The notes beneath the pieces were generated by a model. The model did not search any database, had not been told where the DNA came from, and saw only the letters and a list, made by a program, of their open reading frames with translations. Below are positions 61,508-64,000 of a stretch of 64,000 nt of DNA, one piece after another (position 1 is the stretch's first letter; each line of letters opens with the position of its first letter). This DNA comes from Fenollaria sporofastidiosus (GTDB lineage Bacteria; Bacillota; Clostridia; Tissierellales; Peptoniphilaceae), in contig NZ_OW968186.1 in the NCBI RefSeq assembly GCF_943169635.2, positions 868,001-932,000 of the forward strand. Reading direction: 5' to 3'. Both the position numbers and the translations under genes were made by a program.

Positions 61508-62557
61508 TTAATTAAGTCCGTTCACGCTGCCAAGCACTAGAGCCGTATCAATCTTCTTCTCATGAACAAAGTCATTAATCTTTTGATTGAAGAAGCGCTT
61601 GTCAATCATGTATATAGTTTTGTACTCGTTTGTAAAGAGACTTGCTACGGCATTAGCAAAAGAGTCTTTTATAATAAGAAGGCTCTTAGTAGATGAAGGA
61701 TTTCCTTCTATCTCAACAAGACCATAGTTACCACTAAAGAGTGCCTTGTACTTATCCTTGTTCTTGAACTCGTCTCTATCAAGAACCTTTATGTCCTTGC
61801 CGTCGCCCTTGACCTTGATACCCTCATAGTTCTTTGGAAGGTAGAATAGTATCTCATCCACGGCGCTATTGTAGTACGAAGACTTCGAATCAAGCGAGCC
61901 TCTAAAGTTTTCACAAGTAACCTTGTGGGTATCTTTCATCTCTTCAAGGCCCATCGCGCTAGCTATCTCTTGGTAGGCAAGGTAGGCACCTTCACGCCAA
62001 TGGTGATCCGATTTGTAGAAGATGTACTCGTCCTTGTGAGCCATAAGTGGGCTATATAAGTCAATGTAAGTAGCGTTAATTTCATTTTTGTATCTATCAA
62101 GAACAATTCTTTCGTCACTAAAGAGAGCACCCTTAGGAAGCTTATCTCTATATATCTCGCCTTTGTCAGGACTGATTGCAATGTATTTATCCTTAACATC
62201 GACTTCGTTTAGATACTTTATAAACTTTTCGACTTTTTTCTCGTCGTAGATATATTTTTCGTAATAGTTTTTATCCGTACCTATATAGACACCGTTGAAC
62301 TCTCTTTTGCCAAGAGCGTAGTCAAGCCTTGACCTTGCGCCAACAAGTTCGTCCTTGAAGATGAATTGATCCTTTAAGTAGCTTTCAAACTTCTTAGTGA
62401 AGTCACCACTTTTTAGCGAGAAGAAGGAGAACTTCGGAAGCTCTTCTAAAACTCTATTTTCATTTTGACTAAAACTTCTGTCTTTACTAATCACGTTTGC
62501 GATTAAGACCGCAGATATAAAGACGAAGAATAAAATTTTAAGTAGTTTATCTTTCAT
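61508..62557 (-). CDS. DHHW-family (AlgX/AlgJ-like) surface polymer acetylation protein
   Basis: A 349-residue exported protein: one N-terminal hydrophobic segment (about 6-25), then a soluble domain containing YKSDHHWREGAYLAYQ near residue 185, the signature for which the DHHW family is named. These resemble the acyl-transferring SGNH-like proteins AlgX/AlgJ that act with MBOAT proteins. It follows its partner MBOAT gene, consistent with acetylation of an extracellular polymer. AGGTGA precedes the chosen ATG; alternative GTG/ATG starts lie three codons upstream. Confidence 0.85.
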   Translation of the reverse strand: MKDKLLKILFFVFISAVLIANVISKDRSFSQNENRVLEELPKFSFFSLKSGDFTKKFESYLKDQFIFKDELVGARSRLDYALGKREFNGVYIGTDKNYYEKYIYDEKKVEKFIKYLNEVDVKDKYIAISPDKGEIYRDKLPKGALFSDERIVLDRYKNEINATYIDLYSPLMAHKDEYIFYKSDHHWREGAYLAYQEIASAMGLEEMKDTHKVTCENFRGSLDSKSSYYNSAVDEILFYLPKNYEGIKVKGDGKDIKVLDRDEFKNKDKYKALFSGNYGLVEIEGNPSSTKSLLIIKDSFANAVASLFTNEYKTIYMIDKRFFNQKINDFVHEKKIDTALVLGSVNGLN

Positions 62558-62566
62558 ACTCATCAC

Positions 62567-63946
62567 CTAAAATCTAAAGTATAAGAATGGGTTGTAGGAC
62601 TCGCTAATTAGCGACATAGTTACAATGATTAGCAAGGCGAATAAAAATGCGATTTCTAAGTAAGTAGTCTTTCTCTCTTTGTCTATAAGCTTCTTACAAG
62701 CGCCGAAAGATAGAGCGGTACCTACTATTATATAGAAGCCATACTCTTTTAAGTAGAAAAGAGTCTCAGATGAAGCAAAGTTTTTGAAGTTAATCATCGC
62801 TTTTAAGAATGGTCCTATATCAGATACTTTAAATTCGAATATAACCCAGCCTATAATTATGAATATTAGAGCATATATATGCCTTATGAAGCCTGGAGCC
62901 TTATCAAGAGCCTTAGCAATAAGAAATTTTTCTATTACAAGGAGAGTGAAGTAGTATAGTCCCCATAGTATGAAGTTAAAGTCCGCTCCATGCCAAAAAC
63001 CTGTTAAGAACCAAGTGATGAAGAGGTTAAAAATTTGTCTAGCAAGCTTCACTCTATTGCCACCAAGAGGTATATAGACGTAGTTTCTAAACCATAAGGA
63101 CAGACTCATGTGCCAACGTCTCCAAAACTCAGTTATCGACTTTGAGATGTAAGGGAAGTTAAAGTTTTCTAAGAAGTCAAAGCCAAGCATGCGTCCTAAG
63201 CCTATCGCCATGTCGGAGTAGCCACTGAAGTCAAAGTAGATCTGAAGAGTAAAAGCGATGATGCCAAGCCACGCCATTGATGCAGGCAGTGTTATTATTT
63301 CTTTCGCAAGTATTAATTTATATAGCTCGCCAAGCTTGTTTGCAATCAAGACCTTCTTCGCAAGGCCATAAACAAATCTTTTGATACCATAGGCGACGGA
63401 CTTGTCAGAGAAGTCTCTCTTCTTCAATTGATTAAAGATATCGATGTACCTAACTATAGGTCCAGCAACTAGCTGAGGGAACATCGCAACATATGCACTG
63501 TAGTCGAAGAAGCTCTTCGATGCTTCAACCTCGCCTCTATATACATCTATGGTATAGCTTAATGTTTGGAAAGTGTAGAAGGATATACCAAGAGGAAGAC
63601 TCAATGTGCTTGCGCTGATGTTTAGATTAAATAGATAGTTTAAGTTATCAATCACAAAGTTGTAGTACTTAAAGAAAAAAAGCAGACCAATATTGACGAT
63701 AACACTCAATATAAGGACTGCTTTACGTTTCCATTCAACTTTAAATTTATCTAATAGTCTTCCGTTGCAATAATCAAATACACTGGAAAAAAGCATTATC
63801 CCTACATATATCGGCTCGCCCCACGCATAAAATATGAGCGAGAGTATAAAGAGCGTGAAGTTCTTTATCTTGTCTGGCGATATATAGTATAGAAATAATG
63901 CAATTGGTAAGAATACGTATAAGAATAAAAGTGATGAGAATACCAT
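62567..63946 (-). CDS. MBOAT-family O-acyltransferase (AlgI/DltB-like)
   Basis: A 459-residue protein with about eleven membrane helices. Family signatures are FYTFQTLSYTIDVYRGE, FWRRWHMSLSLWFRNYVYI, and GFWHGADFNFILWGLYY, the last containing the catalytic histidine. It would move an acyl group from the cytosol across the membrane to a wall polymer or protein, working with the DHHW protein encoded downstream. The TAATG overlap with the preceding gene makes up for the lack of a ribosome site. No dlt genes are visible, so D-alanylation is only one option. Confidence 0.9.
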   Translation of the reverse strand: MVFSSLLFLYVFLPIALFLYYISPDKIKNFTLFILSLIFYAWGEPIYVGIMLFSSVFDYCNGRLLDKFKVEWKRKAVLILSVIVNIGLLFFFKYYNFVIDNLNYLFNLNISASTLSLPLGISFYTFQTLSYTIDVYRGEVEASKSFFDYSAYVAMFPQLVAGPIVRYIDIFNQLKKRDFSDKSVAYGIKRFVYGLAKKVLIANKLGELYKLILAKEIITLPASMAWLGIIAFTLQIYFDFSGYSDMAIGLGRMLGFDFLENFNFPYISKSITEFWRRWHMSLSLWFRNYVYIPLGGNRVKLARQIFNLFITWFLTGFWHGADFNFILWGLYYFTLLVIEKFLIAKALDKAPGFIRHIYALIFIIIGWVIFEFKVSDIGPFLKAMINFKNFASSETLFYLKEYGFYIIVGTALSFGACKKLIDKERKTTYLEIAFLFALLIIVTMSLISESYNPFLYFRF

Positions 63947-64000
63947 TATTTAAAAAGCGAAGCTAAAGCCTTTTTAACTTCGTCCGACTTATCAGAAATT
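63946..64000 (-). CDS. C-terminal end of an unidentified gene
   Basis: On the reverse strand the frame is open from the window edge and ends ISDKSDEVKKALASLFK then TAA. The stop overlaps the MBOAT ATG (TAATG), so this is the upstream gene of the same operon. Seventeen residues are too few to name it; a carrier-protein or enzyme C-terminus is possible. Confidence 0.6.
   Translation of the reverse strand, partial: ISDKSDEVKKALASLFK

Overview
The window comes from a low-GC, Gram-positive-type anaerobe. Genes start behind strong AGGAGG-like ribosome binding sites, with frequent TTG starts. Surface proteins use lipoboxes or S-layer homology domains, and there is no outer-membrane machinery. The gene content (two YitT proteins, sua5-rpiB-upp-tagO-wecB, ecfA1-ecfA2-ecfT-truA, PepD) fits Clostridia/Tissierellia, perhaps the Peptoniphilaceae. 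That placement is inference: there is no rRNA or tRNA gene in the window to settle it.

Layout, left to right. (1) 1-1891: the end of a phosphonate-type ABC importer with a double-length PhnE permease. (2) 1979-11216: an iron-uptake locus behind a strong promoter with two TTAGC-N4-GCTAA palindromes. It holds an FTR1 permease, a P19/Tp34-like metal-binding lipoprotein, a DUF2318 membrane protein, two MacB/FtsX-like permeases with an ATPase, an FMN-binding lipoprotein, a DUF4418 membrane protein, and a second ATPase-permease pair. (3) 11386-17157: YitT, the polyphosphate pair ppx-ppk1, a cysteine-desulfurase-like enzyme and a DUF4446 protein. (4) 17221-24970: a secreted subtilase of 1450 residues and an SLH protein of 1017 residues, bracketed by two related arrays of a roughly 19-bp repeat. 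(5) 25069-33046: sua5, rpiB, upp, tagO-like, wecB, ychF, a YprB-like nuclease, a glutaredoxin and pepD. (6) 33132-37618: a two-component system divergent from a LanFEG-type peptide-resistance ABC transporter. (7) 37699-41073: an alpha/beta hydrolase, an AraC regulator, an AI-2E-family membrane protein, and a free-standing 30-residue ORF with its own promoter-like region and terminator. (8) 41191-48266: a TetR regulator, two exporter-fold ABC proteins like the yersiniabactin importers, and a complete ECF module (fused ATPase, EcfT, MptD-type S component). A palindrome like the iron operator lies before the first ABC gene. (9) 48568-53419: dinB (reverse strand), a third repeat array, and ecfA1-ecfA2-ecfT-truA. 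(10) 53563-61457, reverse strand: a housekeeping operon with apbE, recD2, comFC-like, mtnP/punA-like, a zincin, ung, a class-I amidotransferase and a second yitT. (11) 61508-64000, reverse strand: a DHHW protein and an MBOAT acyltransferase, preceded by the last codons of another gene.

How the parts may work together. The iron locus (2) and the ABC/ECF cluster (8) share a palindrome type, which suggests common metal control; (8) may import a metal chelate. ApbE (10) is the enzyme type that attaches FMN to lipoproteins like the one in (2), so a flavin may carry electrons to extracellular iron. TagO- and WecB-like enzymes (5) would supply the ManNAc-containing wall polymer that SLH domains, as in (4), commonly bind. 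By eye, regions 2, 6 and 8 are more AT-rich and use more TTA/AAT/GAT codons than the neighbouring housekeeping genes, which would fit accessory origin.
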